Translations under genes and position numbers: made by a program
The notes under the pieces: model-generated
What the model was told of the DNA's origin: nothing
The model's input: only the letters and a program-made list of their open reading frames with translations
The model's database searches: none
Part shown: positions 24,380-36,355 of the stretch, one piece after another
How the letters are laid out: every line of letters starts with the position of its first letter
Position numbering within the stretch: position 1 is the stretch's first letter
Assembly (NCBI RefSeq): GCF_000699445.3
Contig: NC_067196.1
Location: 75,709,864-75,773,863, forward strand
Direction of reading: 5' to 3'
Source of the DNA: Schistosoma haematobium
Lineage: Eukaryota; Platyhelminthes; Trematoda; Strigeidida; Schistosomatidae
Length of the DNA stretch: 64,000 nt

Positions 24380-24524
24380 AATATTACCAGGGTAGGTTTA
24401 AGGTGAGAACAAAGTGTTTTTGAATACACAAAGGGGGTTTGAATTTTCATATTGCTAAGGCTTCAATAAACCTTAGTATACACCCTTTTATACTTTTATA
24501 CAACACCACAAAAGCCGAGTTAAC
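24380..24524 (-). pseudogene. Penelope-like ORF, extreme C-terminus
   Basis: The minus-strand frame from GTTAAC reads VNSAFVVLYKSIKGCILRF, then IEALAI, a stop, and KFKPPLCIQKHFVL. This is the expected end of Penelope-like proteins (AF.VLY....G.LLRF.EA.AI....P.LC.QK). It continues the frame of the fragment on the far side of the RTE insertion. Confidence 0.7.
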
Positions 24525-27500
24525 TCCGCCTGTAGCTCTTCTAGAGTTACTGCCGAACCCAAGCCCGGGTAAAGGAGGAGGGTTGGGCATGGGGTTAGCG
24601 TCCCCATCCCGTAGAAAACTAACTCGCTAAAAAACGCTTACCAGAAAAAATAATTCAAACCATTTTAACTCTGCCCTGAGAGTTAGAAGGTCTTCATTTA
24701 GAAGAATTATGACGCTTCATGGTGAAAGCCGAATTCCTTCGGAAGCCACGAGGCCGATGCCCCTTCTAACAACCAGAGCAAAAATTTTTATAGGTACATG
24801 GAACGTTAGAACAATGTGGGAGACCGGAAAGACCAGTCAAATAGCAACGGAAATGAGGAGATACAACTTGGCAGTACTGGGAATCAGCGAAACCCACTGG
24901 ACCCAAGCTGGACAGAAAAGGCTAGCTACGGGAGAGATGCTGCTATACTCCGGTCACGAAGAGGAAATTGCTCCACACACTCAGGGAGTTGCTCTAATGC
25001 TGTCCAAAGTAGCACGAAATGCACTTGTAGGATGGGAATCTCACGGATCCAGAATCATCAAAGCATCATTCAAAACAAAGAAGGAGGGATCACAATGAAT
25101 ATTATCCAATGTTATGCACCCAACAATGATACCAATGACGACACTCAAGATCAATTCTACGAGCGGCTGCAGTCAATCATAGAGAAATGCTCAAGAAAGG
25201 ACCTCACCATTCTGATGGGAGATCTAAACGCCAAAGTTGGAATAGACAACACTGGATATGGATATATCATGGGACGACATGGATTGACTGGGGGAGAGAA
25301 ACAAAAATGGGGGAAGATTTACAAATCTGTGTGCATTCAACAAATTGGTCATAGGAGGCACAATATTTCCACAAAAACGTATACACAAGGCTACATGGAT
25401 CTCACCGAACCACACCATAGAGAATCAGATAGATTATATTTGCATCAATAAAAGTTCCGAAGGACAATTGAAGATGTGAGAACCAGGAGAGGAGTCGACA
25501 TAGCTTCAGATCATCACCTAGTTGTGGCTAATTTAAAACTAAAGCTGAAAAAGGACTGGACAAGTGGACAAACAGAACTACAAAGGTTCAATACAGCCTT
25601 CCTTCGAGATACTGACAAACTCAATGAATTCAAGATAGCACTCAACAACAGGTTCCGAGACTTACAAGATCTACTGCAGGAAGAAGAAACTACTATGAAG
25701 GACAACTGGAAAGGTATCAAAGAAGCATTAACTTCAACGTGTCAAGAGGTTCTGGGTCTCAAGAAGCATTATCATAAGGAATGGATCTCTAAAGAAACAC
25801 TGGACAGGATCGAAGAAAGGAAGAACTAGAAGACAGCAATTAACAACAACCGAACACGAGCAGAGAAAGTTCAAGCACAAGCCGAGTACATAGAAGCAAA
25901 CAAGCAAGTGAAGAAGAGCACTAGAGCCGACAAGAAGAAATACGTGGAAGAACTAGCAACGTCGGCGGAAAAAGCTGCTAGAGAAGGAAATATGGAACAG
26001 CTTTACGACACAACGAAGAAACTATCAGGGAAATATAGTAAACCAGAGAGACCGGTCAAGGACAAAGAAGGCAGGCCAATCACTGAAATTCAACAACAGC
26101 GAAACAGATGGGTAGAATACTTCGAGGAACTCCTGAATAGGCCGGCTCCAATGAATCCACCGAACATCGAAGCAGCACACACAGATCTTCCTATAGATGT
26201 CAACCCACCAACGACGGAAGAAATTAGAATGGCCGTCAGACAAATCAAGAACGGGAAAGCAGCAGGACCCGACAACATACCAGCTAAAGCACTGAAATCA
26301 GACGTCGAAGTAACCACAAGCATGCTTTACCTTCTATTCAAAAAGATTTGGGAGGAGGAACAAGTGCCAATGGACTGGAAAGAAGGACACCTCATCAAGA
26401 TTCCAAAGAAAGGAGATCTGAGCAAATGTGAAAACTACAGAGGCATTACACTACTGTCAATAACAGGGAAAGTCTTCAACAGAGTGTTGCTGAACCGGAT
26501 GAAGGATGCAGTAGATGCCCAACTTCGAGATCAACAAGCTGGATTCCGAAAGGATCGATCGTGCACAGACCAAATTGCAACACTACGGATCATTGTCGAA
26601 CAATCAGTTGAGTGGAACTCTTCACTGTACATCAACTCCATTGATTATGAAAAGGCATTCGACAGTGTAGATGGGAGAACGTTATGGAAACTTCTTCGAC
26701 ACTACGGAGTTCCTGAGAAGATTGTCAATATTATCCGGAACTCATACGACGGACTACAGTGCAAAGTAGTGCATGGAGGACAGCTGACAAATGCATTCCA
26801 GGTAACTACCGGAGTCAGACAAAGCTGTTTACTCTCTCCCTTCCTCTTTCTTCTGGTGGTCGACTGGATTATGAAGACCTCGACATCTGAAGGAAAACAC
26901 GGAATACAATGGACAGCTCAGAATCAATTAGACGATCTGGACTTCGCAGATGACCTAGCCCTCCTATCACGTACACGTGAACAGATTCAGATGAAGACAG
27001 CCAATGTAGCAGCAGTCTCTGCATCAGTAGGCCTCAGCATACACAAAGGGAAAACCAAGGTCCTCAAATTCAAAGCGGAGAACAGCAATCCAATCACCCT
27101 TGATGGCGAAACTCTGGAAGATGTAGAATCCTTCACATATCTGGGAAGCATCGTCGATAGACATGGAGGTTCAGATGCAGACGTAAAGGCGAGGGTTGGA
27201 AAAGCAAGGGCCGTATTCCTACAATTGAAGAACATATGGAACTCAAAACAACTTTCAACCAATATCAAAGTGAGAATCTTCAATACGAACGTCAAGGCAA
27301 TTCTACTGTATGGAGCTGAAACTTGGAGAACTACAACAACCACAATCAAGAAAGTACAAGTATTTATAAATAGCTGTCTACGCAAGATACTCAACATCCA
27401 TTGGCCGGATACCATCAGCAATAGCCTTCTGTGGGAGAGAACAAACCAACTTCCAGCTGAAGAGGAAATTAGGAAAAGACGATGGAAATGGATAGGACAT

Positions 27501-27750
27501 ACATTACGCAAATCGTCAAACTGCATCACGAGGCAAGCTCTAACTTGGAATCCTGAAGGGAAGCGGAAAAGAGGAAGGCCAAAGAACACATTACGTCGGA
27601 TAATAGAAGCAGATATGAAAAGGATGAATTACAACTGGAAGGAGCTGGAAAGGATTGCCCAGGACAGGGTTGGATGGAGAATGCTGGTGAGCGACCTATG
27701 CTCCTTCACGAGGAGTAACAGGTGTAAGTAAGTACAAAAGCCGAGTTAAC
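24508..27750 (+). mobile_element. Full-length but defective RTE element with up to 17-bp TSD
   Basis: Plus-strand element from AACTCCGCCTGTAGC (about 24,522-24,525) to a GTAAGTAAGTAC tail ending at 27,733. It is flanked by ACAAAAGCCGAGTTAAC (24,508-24,524, 27,734-27,750). It is nearly identical to the 20-23 kb element over the 5' 2.7 kb but in opposite orientation. The two TSDs differ, so these are separate insertions and not an inverted duplication. Confidence 0.93.
24709..27731 (+). pseudogene. RTE endonuclease-RT pseudogene with long open RT half
   Basis: Starts MTLHGESRIP at 24,709. A one-base frameshift at about 25,090 (KEGSQ against KEGGITMN) splits the endonuclease. It shares three later lesions with the 20-23 kb and 59-61 kb copies: the KWGKIYKSV shift, the RLYLHQ stop and the TAG after EERKN at 25,829. 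From 25,908 to 27,731 a 607-codon stretch is fully open and holds RT motifs [15 protein letters not shown] (Ser for the usual Gly) and FADDLALLS, plus the C-terminal RW-rich, Arg-rich tail ending SNRCK. Probably not catalytically competent because the endonuclease is broken. Confidence 0.92.
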
Positions 27751-28240
27751 ATCAATCTTATGCCCTGTTTCAATCATGTGTTTGGCAATAATGATGGATC
27801 TTTATCGTCTACTCTTATTAGGCCATTTGATTCTGTTTGTTTCTGCAACCACTTAGGTACATGTTCACACACCCTAATTTTTAGATCACGATTAATCCTC
27901 TCTATGTATATGTGACCACACATACACTTAAATTGGTAAACACAGTGAAATGTGATGCAATCGTTTTCTTGTCTTTTAGGTTTTCGATGAAGCATAAACC
28001 TTGTTGTTTCCTTGTTAATAAACTTTTCTGCGCAATACGTTTTGTTGATGACTGATTCAAGCCTTTGTTTCAATAAAAGGCTATTTAAATCACTTATAAA
28101 TGGTAAGGTGATGTAGACAAGCTTTTTCTCTGCTAAAGCTATACTAGGTCTCACTGTACTATCTATTTATGAACTTAAGATGATAGCCATTTGTCATTAA
28201 TGTTTTATTTAACCGCCTAACACCATCATTTGTAGGTACG
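27751..28240 (-). pseudogene. Penelope-like ORF, GIY-YIG endonuclease region
   Basis: Minus-strand codons 28,154-27,774 give a linker (KKLVYITLPFISDLNSLL) followed by the GIY-YIG-type core HCVYQFKCMCGHIYIERINR and EHVPKWLQK. The usual YIGRT is changed to YIERI. A frameshift near 27,790 turns what should read SIIAKHMIETGHKID into LLPNT-stop. Upstream, another frame reads VRRLNKTLMTNGYHLKFINR, extending homology to about 28,240. Confidence 0.75.
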
Positions 28241-28465
28241 AAATTGAAAGATTACATATATACTTCTATGAAATTCTTGTGTTTATTGTTATTAAGTAAA
28301 TTTCATAGATTTAAATAAACAATTTTGTTTCCAATGATTTACTTTTATTCCGTTTTCATCAATATCGACTATTTCTTAGTTAGTTATCATGTCCTCATTA
28401 TAATTAGGACTTGATTAGAAATTAGAAACTATTTATTTAAAACACAGTTGTATGAACGAAGAATA

Positions 28466-28619
28466 TTCTTTTTAATTTCACTAGGCGTTTATGGAGTGGT
28501 TTCGAAACGGTTACTAACCACTTTGCTACAGTATGATATGGGGAATCGTATATGTCCAAAATTGGCCTTAATAGGATATCCGGTTCATGTATCTTCGGCA
28601 GTTCATATAACCTAGGTAA
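28466..28619 (-). pseudogene. Penelope-like RT finger fragment
   Basis: The minus-strand frame reads LPRLYELPKIHEPDILLRPI then LDIYDSPYHTVAKWL. This matches the conserved 'PRLYGLPKIHKP...RPI' segment of Penelope-type reverse transcriptases. About 230 bp of unrelated or decayed sequence separates it from the GIY-YIG part. Confidence 0.75.
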
Positions 28620-28989
28620 ACAGTTTATATCGAATTTTCATAGTTAAGAATTTCATGAGTGCCATGTAATGAATTATATAATCATATAAATAATTAAACT
28701 GGTCAAAGCATGTTAACTGTTTATGTCAAATTATCTAATCAGTAATGTATTTAATGTACTGTGCACCAGTCTAAATATTAGCTATGGTACTGTGACAGTT
28801 CTAAAAATCAATATATTTAGATTCCATAAGGGGAGAGAAATGAAGTTATCTGTTCAGTCACATATTTTGATATTTTATGCCATAATTATTATATCAAAAC
28901 AATTTGCACAGAATGCACATATGCCAACGAAGAATGATTGATTTTAGATCAAAATCATAACAACGGGACCATTCAAATTATTTTAAAGT

Positions 28990-29190
28990 GGAGGTAAAAT
29001 TCATACCTGTTGCACAGGTCGGTGTCTGTCTGGACTCAATAACCAAGTGAGTAACTTATCGGTGATTGTAGCAAAAAATACAAGGTTTTAATTCTGAAGG
29101 GAACATCAACTCTGTGTTACAGGTACACTCAACTGATGAGTTCTAAATATGACGAAAAGCTTGTCCTGGATTTCACTACAAGTCAAATTC
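28990..29190 (+). mobile_element. Sm-alpha-like hammerhead element (family D), degenerate
   Basis: A decayed tRNA-like head (CTGGACTCAATAACCAAGTG) is followed by the CATCAACTCTG and CAGGTACA spacer typical of Sm-alpha-type elements, then a ribozyme and the GGATTTCACT segment. Confidence 0.65.
29124..29171 (+). ncRNA. Hammerhead ribozyme, family D (weak stems)
   Basis: CUGAUGA (29,133-29,139) and GAAA are intact and a GUC triplet is present. Stem II (GUUC/UGAC) and stem III (AAGCUUGU) each contain mismatches, so activity is doubtful. Confidence 0.55.
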
Positions 29191-30524
29191 CATCTGTTTT
29201 ACGTAAATTAATAATAATGACTAATTTACTTTGTGCTAAAGTGTGATTTCTCACCATACACGTGATTTCTATCCAAAATAAAAAAATACCAATAAAGACT
29301 ATCTGATAAATTATCATCCATTCAGTTTCTGTGTAGCCGTTTTTATATAAGCACATTATGAAGTAGTTAAAGGTAACACAAAAATCAGTTTTATTATTAT
29401 TTGCTAATCCAAATAGTGAACGACTCTGATTAAAATAAATTCATACTGGAAAATTTCTGGGAAGTTTGATACTCAATATGTAAGTTTGTTTCAAAAGACG
29501 TTTACAATAATTATTATTAACAAATTGCCAAACATCAGTTACATTTTGCATATATTTCGATCGCTGTATCATTGATAACATGGTGTCATGAAAACTTCTT
29601 ACAAATTTGTCGTATTACATTAACATGAAAGATACATTACTACAAATATTACCTTAATGTTTTATCTACATTTGTAACCCTTCAAAGATTAGTGAAAGCC
29701 CAAGTGTTCAGTGTTATCAAGTGTATTCAGAATAATTGATGGCAGTGTTAATTAAACTGTAAATGTAATATTATATTAGAATACAAAAATGAATAGTAAT
29801 AAAGCATGATAACTGAATTAATTTATTCATAAGATTGTGGTTATTACTAGTGAAATGTTACTTCTTAAAGGAAAATAGTCGAAAGAATCACCTGGAAAAG
29901 CAGAACGTTATCCATAGTATCACTGGAATCTTCCATTTCGGAAGCCAAATCAAAAGATAGAATTGGATTACTGGAATAACACACATTCACCATATAAGAA
30001 CATATCACGCTTCAATTAACTCGAACGCGTCAGATTTTATCGTCCTTGTAATATCAAGACTAAGAAAATTGACTATGTACAAGGATGATAACATGAGTGG
30101 AAAACTATGATTTCATGAGCTATACTTAATCATATCAAATTTTGTACTAGCTGAACTATTCATCAACACTAAAAAATAATCATACATTATTCATAGAAAT
30201 GTTAACTTTTGTTTTAGAATTACCATTATAATCTTTTTACACACTTTTTTGTCAGGGTTGAAGTTAAGATATGTAGTGTAATAGATGTTTGGTATAGTTA
30301 TACTCATCAGACTACCCAACTTAATATGGTAAGAATTTAATGTATATCCCTGCATTAGGGCATATATAATGAATTTAAAGAAGAATACAGACGTAACTGG
30401 CACTTCTTACGAGCGGTTTTTGATGGACAATATATTAAATAAAAAATAAGAACAGAATGTTTATTATTGATTGTTTTTTTATCGAATCCATTTCTAATAC
30501 ATTTGATCAATATGACTCATTCGC
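29191..30524. other. AT-rich DNA, no gene recognised
   Basis: Nothing supportable. Confidence 0.45.
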
Positions 30525-30675
30525 GTTGCCTCGTTGAATAAATGTTTAGTTGGCAAATAAATCCTGGGTTCAAGTTTCACTTGCGGAATGATGGTTTAAG
30601 ACAAAATGACCTTCTAGTGCTTCTATGTTTTCAATGGTGGTCTAACATTGATCGGTTCATGATCTCAAAAAAATA
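30525..30675 (+). mobile_element. Family B2 fragment, ribozyme largely lost
   Basis: It has a B-box-like GGGTTCAAGTTTC (about 30,573) and then, after a collapsed ribozyme region (AAGACAAAATGACCTTCTAGTGC), the B2 3' segment TGGTGGTCTAACATTGATCG ending ATGATCTCAA. Confidence 0.65.
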
Positions 30676-31908
30676 AATGAATAATAATTCCTGTTTAAAT
30701 CATTTTTAGACATTGTTGAAATCATGAACTAACCAATGTTACTAATTGCTGATCCCATTTTTAAATTAACATGTAAATGTGAATATCATGCCTCTATAGT
30801 ATAAATTCAATCGAAAGATTCTAGCTTATGGTATTGATTGCAAATGATAAATGTTGAAAGCTTATTATCAATTTATCCATACGACTATAAATACTTTCTT
30901 TTCTCTTTGTTATAAGTTTATACTACTAGCAAGATTGTTACGAGAAACAAGTTGAGTATTATATTAAGGTCTAAGTAACCTTTTTTCTTCGAGAGTCTCT
31001 TGGGACTTTACAGGTTTTTCAGTACCGGTAATGATAGAGGAACATTTTTCGTTTCTAATATTTATCGTTGTGTTTAGAATTAATCCCTTAGAATTACAAG
31101 AATAATTACGTTCCAGGCATGTTCCATAAGTTAAAGCCGAATTGTACTGTGTATATGCAATAAGATAAAGAGTTATCTCCGAAGCCCAACAATTCTTTAA
31201 CATATCATTGGATGTTTTAATTTTTAAGTTGAGAATCCCACCATTTTTTTATCAATTTGACGAGATATTCTTGAACATAGTCAAGTGTGAAAAACTAGTT
31301 GTTCAGTATAACGTAATGTAACTAAAGCTAAATCTTTCTTACTCTGCTTCTAGACTTACTTCTGGTAGTAACATAAAATACTTTTTTGACAAATGAAATA
31401 TAATAATTAACGCAAGTAAACGATCGTATGCATCAGCGGTTCATGAGTAAGGCTTTCACTTTATTTCTAAATTGCGTTGTTGAGTCTAACTGTGCTTTTG
31501 TGGTACCGTGCTTACCAAAGCTTAAACGTCATTCCACTAGACTAAAATTTAATATCATCTAAAATACATTGAATTAATATCGCATTTCTCCTCTTAAGTG
31601 GTTATTTGAAATAATTACAATGGAAAATGTTCCATAGAACATATACATTGTGAATCACATTACTGGGCACTAAGCAATATCATCAAACATAGTAATAAAA
31701 TAATTAATCAGAACTAAATACGTTCAGATTGTAAATGGAATAGAATAGAATATATTAAGCATTTGTTCGACAGATAAAAATACTTTGATGACAATGATGA
31801 GAATTATATCAGGTACCATTAAATAATACGCTTTAGCAAGTCAATAATAACCTATGAGTCAAGTATTATCAAACAAAATATTTATACGAAAAGTTCACAT
31901 TTCTAAAC
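30676..31908. other. AT-rich DNA, no gene recognised
   Basis: Nothing supportable; the 79-codon frame at 30,964-31,203 (-) has no family features. Confidence 0.45.
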
Positions 31909-32413
31909 TTTTCATAAATATAATCAGAGAGGGGTTTTGTGGATATTATAGTCATTTAATAGTTGAATTCACGAATCAATTGAAGCTAGACAACCATAGA
32001 AAATCTGGAAGCACTGGACGGCGGTTTTGCCATATCGTGGGACTCCTCATCAGTGCACATCTATGATCCCACCGCGCGAGATTCGAACACAGGACTTATC
32101 GGTCTCACATGAGAACCCTTAACTTCTAGACCACTGAGCCGGCTGGCATCCAATCGTGTTAATGTCTAACTTCGACCAATTCACAAAATTGCGCCACTGT
32201 CCACCATTGTCTTCAGTGAGTTACTATCTCACGACAGACCCTGTTGAACCCTACCGATCTCTACTTCTCACTAGAACTCCAGGAAATACCTTTTGGAGAC
32301 CGTCACTAGCGAATTTATGATGATGAGTTCTAGTGAGAAGCCATGACCAATGGAGCCCATGGTGGTCTAGCTTTAGTTAACTCATGAATTCAACTATTAA
32401 ATTTTCATAAATA
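31909..32413 (-). mobile_element. Family B1 element with inverted end and 12-bp TSD
   Basis: Flanked by TTTTCATAAATA (31,909-31,920, 32,402-32,413). Most of the insert is minus-sense: 3' segment, damaged ribozyme (32,010-32,070), tRNA-like head (about 32,085-32,140) and upstream region to about 32,310. A plus-sense piece (about 32,330-32,401) then repeats part of the upstream region and jumps to the 3' segment. Both outer ends are therefore 3' ends of the element. Confidence 0.82.
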
Positions 32414-32868
32414 CTTCACGGGTGAACTATCTGCCCTCGTATATCAAAGTGGCAAAATAAAGAATCCTTAAACACATTACTTAGTAAACATGTCATTCTT
32501 GTTGAGAAACAAGTAACGGATATTATTCTTTTCCTGTTTACTTGTCTATTCATATATTAATAAATTTTCATTTTCTGGAAATGTTGATATCTTTACATTT
32601 TTTTATATATGAAGCATCATCCTTGGAAGTATACCAGAAAATGGTTTACACCCAAACAAGAGGAAAAAAATAAACAGAAAATAAAATGAATGCAATGAGT
32701 GTGACAAGAATCTTAATTAGTGAATAGATACTTTGTAATTGCTATGATACGATTTTTTTTCAATCATCAATACAATTGATAAAAACTCATGATAAATAAT
32801 GATTTATTTATTCAGATTAAATGACCCTATCACATAAGAGTAGCAAAATGTATGTCATAAATTAGTTA

Positions 32869-33144
32869 GTATTGTGATGTGTACTACTAATGTCGATAGA
32901 TATGAGTAGTATGTATCATCGATAGAAAGTGAAATACCTGCAGACAGAAGATCAAGAAGAGCAAAGAAAAGAGAACGAGAACAGAGAATGATTGGTGTGG
33001 AAATAAAAGGAAAATAAAGTCTGAAACGATAGACTGACATTTTGCAAGTGAAGTATTTATTATATGATTCTCAAATTTTAGTAAGTAATGTTGTATTAAA
33101 ATACGATCGATTGCCCCCACTTATGTTCTCGTTTATTACAGTAT
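32869..33144 (+). mobile_element. Solo LTR-like repeat, family E (copy 2)
   Basis: The repeat spans 32,873-33,140, starts TGTGATGTGTACTAC and ends GTTTATTACA, with GTAT on both sides (32,869-32,872, 33,141-33,144). Confidence 0.78.
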
Positions 33145-33477
33145 AGCATATGACATAGTATATCTAACATTATGATCAATCTTTAAATGTATAGCATTCT
33201 AGTGATAATTTTAACAAGATTTCAATGTGTATCTAGTCAATGAAAAGCATTTGAATGTGCTATGAACAGATTTAAAATGTTGATAAACTTACATTCTTAA
33301 TATGTTAATAATTAAAGGGAATTCCCTTATCCAATTTTACCATAATTTTAATGCTTGTTAAAAAATGAACTCAATTTTCTATTCACTTAAGACATATTTT
33401 TAATACAATGCTATCAAACTGATCGTATGTCATTTACTTGACTATGTTTATTAAGATAGAAAAAGTGTTTTTGTAGT

Positions 33478-33570
33478 TGAATTCACATGCCGATCTAAGC
33501 TAGATCACCATTAAAAACCTGGAAGTACTGGATGGCCGTTTCGTCCTAGTATGGAACTCCTCAGCATATG
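33478..33570 (-). mobile_element. Family B1 fragment ending at its ribozyme
   Basis: Only the 3' segment and ribozyme remain. In element sense the copy begins within stem I, immediately before CUGAGGA. The core CUGAGGA and GAAA is intact, stem III is ACGGCCAU with one mismatch, and the triplet is AUC. Confidence 0.75.
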
Positions 33571-33906
33571 TTGAATTATTATATATTTATTATGTTTGTT
33601 AATTTATTTCTTCTATATCTTCGTTAGGACACTTATATATGATTACATGGTATAATTGTTAACCAATCAGATAATTTCTTAATTACTGAAAGCCAATCAA
33701 AATTTAATAAAATGTCTAATTATTACTTTGTTTTATGACTTGTCAAATTATGAACTGTATACACAGAATAATACTTTACATGATGTTATTCAATAATGAA
33801 TTTGATGAGTTATGGGTTTATAAGAGAATATATCAATAAATTAATAGAACAATAGTTATTATCATTGTGAATATCATTTTTAAAAATCGAAATATGAATA
33901 TGAAAT

Positions 33907-33982
33907 ATGTCCCAGCATAAAGGATTATCTACACCACAGAATAAGTTTCTTGAAACTATAGTTGCACGCTCAGATGCATTAC
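33907..33982 (+). CDS. Probable first coding exon of a KCNH (ELK/EAG-type) potassium channel
   Basis: ATG at 33,907 follows an in-frame TGA (33,901-33,903) and opens 25 codons plus one base, ending at a consensus donor GTAAGT (33,983). The peptide MSQHKGLSTPQNKFLETIV, then ARSDAL, aligns without gaps from the first Met to the cytoplasmic cap that precedes the PAS domain of KCNH voltage-gated K+ channels. As I recall that family, the shared pattern is KGL..PQN.FL.TI..R.D. Vertebrate ELK genes, from memory, also interrupt the sequence at about this residue. The cap modulates channel closing at the plasma membrane. The next exon (PAS) was not found by eye in the remaining 30 kb, so intron 1 would be very long, which is common for first introns in schistosomes. 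A chance ORF is possible but unlikely given motif, Met, stop and donor together. Confidence 0.65.
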
Positions 33983-36355
33983 GTAAGTAATTTTTAAAAC
34001 AATATTGATAAGTAATGCCACTTTTATTATAAAATATAACTGTTTTATAGGTTTTCTTTATGTTATATGAATAGATGGATGTAGAAATTAGATGCTACGA
34101 ATTCAATATTAGTTACTTCATGATTAGTCAACAGATTTATTTAATATTTTTTTAAACAGCCCGTTTTTCCAAGGCATAACAAAATATATTAACCATACAT
34201 TTATTGCTGTATTCATGATGGTGACAAAAGAATTACATAAATGATCCAACTTTTATATTGTTACTGTGTTATCCATAAGGAAAATTGTGAATCGGTTAAT
34301 TTTATAAAATTTAGATTATGATAAAATTATACAGTGAAGAAGTTGCTCAACATTTGAATCGATCAGTGAAAGTGAGTAGAAAACGTGGATTTGGTAGTTT
34401 TAGCATTCAGTTTATTTAGCCTAAAACTAAATACACCTTGCTACGATCTATGCGAAAACAGTGACTATAAACCCTTTCTTTTTAATTAGTCAAGTTTCCT
34501 TTGACAACAAAATGTACTCCTACTTAGTGTTTTAATTTTGTATTACAAGTAGACTTTTTACATTTGCAATGAATATTTTCTCATTTTGTTTGAACAAAGA
34601 TCTCAAATATTAACATATCAGGGTGCCTAAATGTGATTGCATTCATTCATGACTTTGCTCATATCAAAGTGATCATTTCGTTATTGAATAAAATTTCTCC
34701 TCTGTATCATAGAAAATTTAACTATACATGAAACTCAACCAATTTGAAAATCCGCAACCTTTGTTGCTCCAGTTTTGGTCATGGTAACATTCTAGATTGA
34801 GTGACTTTATTCGAATAGAATATATAACATTTTATAAAATTTATTCTTGAAGAATAAACTATTCTAAATATTCGGAAGTGTGCATAATATAGTTTATTGT
34901 GTTTAAATGTATTTTAAATCTACTTTCATTATCTTCCACTCTCATATTCAACTCGATAGGTCTGTATTTTTATTTTGTATTAGATATACCATGTGGTTTG
35001 ATCATTTTAATTTGAGTACCCTGAAAACAAAAAGGATATACTAATATCTTTTGTGTTCAAAAAAAATTAGTAACAGTTATTACGTAAGATTTAATTAGAC
35101 ATTAAGATGATCAGTTATGCCAATTGTTGGGTTTTGAAGACTTGACAAATCAAACCATATATCAAAAAGCTAACACATGTTACATTTAGAGCACGTTTTA
35201 GTGGAAAATCCCCCACTCACCTAAGCCCTACTGATTGTTTTGAGAAGTATAGCTGCTGGGAGAATGCGATCTTCATAGATTACCTTTTGGCTTGAGCTGA
35301 AATTTCTACTTATTTTGTAAACGCTGCCTTTAAATGATTAAATTCTTATAAGCAACATAATTATTTCACATGCTCAAAAAGATATAAAATATATTTTAGT
35401 CATGCATTTTTCCAAATAACTGAATCTAGGGTCAGTAATGGACCTGGAAATGCTCCCCGGCTGTTGTCTTTGAGGTAAATTCATCAAATTACAATTCAAA
35501 ACTAATCTAGTCTAAACACATTAGTAGTGAAACATCAAATCTTCTACAGCATTGTATGATCATCTTTCGACATTGCGATTTGCATAGATTATTACTTTAT
35601 GGTTTAGAAATAATTATCTGACTAGACTTCAAGGATCTATGTTTAGTATATGTGGTACTGTATATGCTCATTTGGACAAATTCTTAAACTATGAGAACAC
35701 AAATCTTTAATGTTTCTTGTTATTTTGTGATAAAGATATACTAAACTATATTACTCGTCTTCACCTTTAAGTCATATATAAACCTATTTATAAAAGAAAC
35801 GTTCTGATATTTTCATCATGAGATTTCTTTCAAATCTACAAAACATGACAACTTAATCGGTTGTTTCTATGTTAATTCACCGATTAACAATTTATATTCA
35901 ATTCTCATTTTCATTTCGATCTTAGCTGATTTTAAGTTTTACTAGATTGTTCTGTTGATTCGAAACACCCCTTTCAATCAAAACAGTAAAACAAAAAAAC
36001 AACAACAATCACTCAAATCTTTCTTCAGAAATTTAATTTTTATAGAATCTACTGTTCAATTTAATTTTTGTTTTGTTTAAATTTAAATTAAATTTCAGCT
36101 GTTACCATATTGTTTTAACATTAAGAAAACAATTTGTTTTATTTATTTTTTTTTTGAAAAAAAAACAACATTTGAAGCTATTTAAGGCGTACCTTTTAAG
36201 TATTTTGTTATATAACTAAGTACTTTGTTTCATTATAAATAATCAATCAGTAAAAATTTTAATCACCATGGTGACAGTTCCTAGAAATCAATCCATTTGT
36301 AATACATTAAAATATTTTTAAGAAATAAATAAACGAAATTGTTAAATTAGTATTT
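33983..36355. other. Putative intron 1 sequence of the KCNH-like gene
   Basis: AT-rich with no recognised exon. A less AT-rich patch at about 35,205-35,290 (CCCCCACTCACCTAAGCCC) remains unassigned. On the minus strand it holds a donor-like CTTAG/GTGAGT but no convincing reading frame. Confidence 0.4.

Larger units (their letters stand above)
24370..28625 (-). mobile_element. Penelope-like retroelement remnant split by an RTE insertion
   Basis: On the minus strand the pieces, in order, are an RT-finger segment (28,466-28,619), a C-terminal GIY-YIG region (27,751 to about 28,240) and, beyond the inserted RTE (24,525-27,733), the last C-terminal codons and 3' region (about 24,370-24,524). Reading across the RTE TSD restores one continuous Penelope-type C-terminus. 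The RT palm, including the catalytic aspartates, is deleted between the first two pieces. Confidence 0.8.

Noticed and set aside
24439..24630. 63-codon plus-strand ORF across the Penelope/RTE boundary
   Set aside because: It crosses the insertion junction and the TSD; it is fortuitous.
35205..35290. Exon of an unknown gene with a minus-strand CTTAG/GTGAGT donor
   Set aside because: No reading frame across it resembles a known domain and no acceptor partner could be identified.
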